Source: Frigoriglobus tundricola
GTDB lineage: Bacteria; Planctomycetota; Planctomycetia; Gemmatales; Gemmataceae
DNA length: 64,000 nucleotides
Direction of reading: 5' to 3'
NCBI RefSeq assembly: GCF_013128195.2
Contig: NZ_CP053452.2
Span: 8,618,001-8,682,000 of the forward strand
Position 1 is the first letter of the stretch. Every line of letters starts with the position of its first letter. A program made the translations under genes and the position numbers. The notes under the pieces were generated by a model, which saw only the letters and a list, made by a program, of their open reading frames with translations, ran no database searches and was not told the DNA's origin. Of this stretch, positions 62,191 to 64,000 are shown piece after piece.

Positions 62191-63621
62191 ATGCCTCGTA
62201 CTCGCTTCATCACCTGGACGCTTCTCGCCGTCGGCGGGTTCGCGCTCCTCCCCGCGGCGGCCTCCGGACAGGCACCTCTGCCCAAGAAGCCGGACACCGC
62301 GCGAATCATCGAGCTCCGCGAACTGCCCCGCGGCGGCATCCAAAAAGCGGAGCTGAAGGAGGCCCGCGAACACTTCGCGAAGCTCGCCAAGTACTACGCC
62401 GACACGATCGCCCACCCGGACGTGTGGAAGGCGTCTCAAGACTTCAAGATCGAAACGCCCGGCGCGCTGCGCCCGCCCACGATCGACGGGCCGGAGGGCC
62501 TGCTCCGCGATCTGGACCGGTACCTCCTCGAATTCGTTCCCGGCACCAAGACGCCCAACTTGGAGCCGCTCGACTACATTCGCGAATTCGGCGCCGCGCT
62601 CGATGCGGCCCTAAAGAACCTGATCGAAACCCACCCCGAACCGATCGTCCAGATCAACGCCGCCCGCGTACTGGCGCACGTGGCCCGTACCGGCGCGCCG
62701 GCCCACTACACCACCATCACCGCCCTGCTGTCCAACGCCAATACCCCCACGGGGGTGAGGAACTATCTCTTCCACGCGGCGGGCGCGGTCCTCTCGGCCT
62801 ACGACCCGAACGACCCGGTCCTGCGTAAGCACTCGGGGGACCCGGCCGCCGTCGGGGCACTGATCAAAGTCCTCGACGACGCTATTACCACCCCCTCCAT
62901 GTTGCTCACCGGGCTGCCCGCAGACGCCAAGGTGGACGACATCGCTCAGGATCAGCTTCTCGTCATCGGTTACGTTCGTCGTCAGGCGGTCAAGGCGCTC
63001 GCGCAGTGCAAATTCGCCTCGTTCCCCGGCCCCGGCGGGAAGACGATCTACCCGGCGTTCACTCTCACCCGTGTCGCGCGCGGAGATTCGGCGCTCGCCC
63101 CGCTGCCCGGCCCCGCGGAGGCCGCCGAGGCCATCATCGGCATCTGCGGAATGGCCCCGGTTTTCGAGCAGAATAAGGGCGGCTTTGCTGCTGTGAAAGG
63201 CTACAACCCGGACGTCGCGGTCGAAGCGATCCTGGCGGGCCTCATCACCTTCGCCAAACCGCGTGCCGGTGACGCCTTTAATCGGTCCCTCCCGTGGCGG
63301 ACGTACGCGCTGCGTATCGCCGGGGGGATGCGGGACTGGCGCCCGCTGTTCGATCCCGACTTCAACCCGAATCAGCCGAACCGGTTCGCGCCGCAATTGG
63401 TGCCCGCGTCGGTGGAGGAGCTTCTCAAAGAGGTGGTGCCGAAGGTTCTGGCCCCGATGGACAAAGTGGATGCCAATGGGAAGCCGGACATCGCGGCGAA
63501 AGTGGACATCGAAGGCTTGCAGCGGCGCCTGGTCGAACTACGTGCCCGGCCGAACCGCAAGACCGAACTCTTCACCGGCGTGCCGCAGACCCGGATCGAC
63601 TTCGCCGAACTGAAGAAGTGA
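62191..63621 (+). CDS. Secreted helical-repeat protein, 476 aa
   Basis: ATG at 62191 with GGGGGAACCG upstream. Signal peptide (ITWTLLAVGGFALLPAAASG). The mature protein is helix-rich with HEAT-like segments (LDAALKNLIETHPEPIVQIN, ARVLAHVARTGAPAHYTTIT, QLLVIGYVRRQAVKALAQCK, GLITFAKPRA). Likely a periplasmic scaffold; no catalytic motif. Same layout as other planctomycete exported repeat proteins. Family not named. Confidence 0.75.
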   Translation: MPRTRFITWTLLAVGGFALLPAAASGQAPLPKKPDTARIIELRELPRGGIQKAELKEAREHFAKLAKYYADTIAHPDVWKASQDFKIETPGALRPPTIDGPEGLLRDLDRYLLEFVPGTKTPNLEPLDYIREFGAALDAALKNLIETHPEPIVQINAARVLAHVARTGAPAHYTTITALLSNANTPTGVRNYLFHAAGAVLSAYDPNDPVLRKHSGDPAAVGALIKVLDDAITTPSMLLTGLPADAKVDDIAQDQLLVIGYVRRQAVKALAQCKFASFPGPGGKTIYPAFTLTRVARGDSALAPLPGPAEAAEAIIGICGMAPVFEQNKGGFAAVKGYNPDVAVEAILAGLITFAKPRAGDAFNRSLPWRTYALRIAGGMRDWRPLFDPDFNPNQPNRFAPQLVPASVEELLKEVVPKVLAPMDKVDANGKPDIAAKVDIEGLQRRLVELRARPNRKTELFTGVPQTRIDFAELKK

Positions 63622-63718
63622 CCCGCCCGGCGGTTTTACCGTTGCAGCCGACCGAGACTGCGTAAACAATAATACCACTGTCGTACTCCGGGTCGTTCGG
63701 CCCGCGCTGGAGGTCTCC

Positions 63719-64000
63719 ATGAGGCGCGTCTTGCTCGCGGTCGCGGTGCTGCTCACCGTGACCGCCTCGCCCACCTTCGCCGGATACATCATTATCCGCG
63801 TCCTGCTCGAAGGGAACGGCGGGGGCGGCACCACCACCCCCGGCGGGCCACCGGGGCCGGGAATGCTGCCGGGAGGAAAGCCCGGGCTGCAGCCGGGTGG
63901 ACCGAGCGGCTTTCCGGGTGGTCCGCCGGGCGGCCTTCCGGGGCGCCCCATGGGTCCGCCCGGCGGCCGACCGGGCATGTCGCCGCCGGTGCCAGGCGGG
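63719..64000 (+). CDS. Gly/Pro-rich secreted protein, 3' end outside window
   Basis: ATG at 63719 with GGAGG upstream. Signal peptide MRRVLLAVAVLLTVTASPTF, then a short beta stretch (AGYIIIRVLLEGNGGG) and a collagen-like G/P repeat (GGPPGPGMLPGGKPGLQPGG) still running at the right edge. Resembles the Gly-rich proteins at 13327 and 45665 in composition. Complete end unknown. Confidence 0.7.
   Translation, partial: MRRVLLAVAVLLTVTASPTFAGYIIIRVLLEGNGGGGTTTPGGPPGPGMLPGGKPGLQPGGPSGFPGGPPGGLPGRPMGPPGGRPGMSPPVPGG

Overview
The window is GC-rich bacterial DNA that reads as a planctomycete of the Gemmataceae type (Gemmata, Fimbriiglobus and relatives). The evidence is the gene content: Hanks-type kinases with DWG in place of DFG, ECF sigma factors fused to membrane and extracytoplasmic domains, TIGR03067- and TIGR03000-like domains, a DUF1501 protein, a PQQ/heme-c protein, a decayed planctomycete cytochrome (DUF1587/PSCyt type), a LEPR-XLL-type export motif, and many Gly-rich secreted proteins. 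Family names are from my own reading of the translations; no database search was run.

Layout. 1-5.2 kb: a kinase running off the left edge, then short membrane or secreted proteins separated by repeat units that carry terminator-like hairpins. 5.2-12.9 kb: an accessory, prophage- or ICE-like segment with small ORFs, a ribbon-helix-helix regulator facing a five-box operator array, a SWIM-type zinc-finger protein, a glycine-zipper/tape-measure-like protein, an IS5-type insertion with a nonsense-mutated transposase, and a tyrosine integrase next to tRNA-Leu(UAG). 13.3-23 kb: core and metabolic genes (Gly-rich exported protein, PhzF isomerase, large PQQ/cytochrome-c dehydrogenase, an ECF sigma factor fused to a thioredoxin domain, GNAT acetyltransferase, Rad52-like annealing protein). 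23.2-28.7 kb: a tripartite efflux operon (outer-membrane factor, DHA2 MFS pump, small winged-helix protein, HlyD/EmrA adaptor). 28.7-52.6 kb: mixed genes, including DUF1501, a dead cytochrome gene, gluconokinase, an ABC-2 exporter pair, DUF1810, a second membrane-tethered ECF sigma factor, a metallopeptidase-cyclophilin fusion, an FG-GAP surface protein, a PEP-CTERM-like protein, NUDIX, Gfo/Idh/MocA and a lipoprotein cyclophilin.

52.9-62 kb is a mobile-element hot spot. It holds tRNA-Val and tRNA-Pro, an ISKra4-like element and an IS1595-like element with intact ends and target duplications, a 14-bladed WD40 receptor kinase, a Tn3 transposase scrap, an integrase N-terminus and a 3'-truncated tRNA-Pro. 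62.2-64 kb has two secreted proteins, the second running off the right edge.

Several reading frames look broken by single bases: the left-edge kinase, the protein at 8276, the glycine-zipper protein and both transposases. Sequencing or assembly indels cannot be excluded from sequence alone. The most unusual finds are the sigma-factor/thioredoxin fusion, the phased operator array facing the RHH gene, and the tRNA-Pro fragment beside an integrase remnant.
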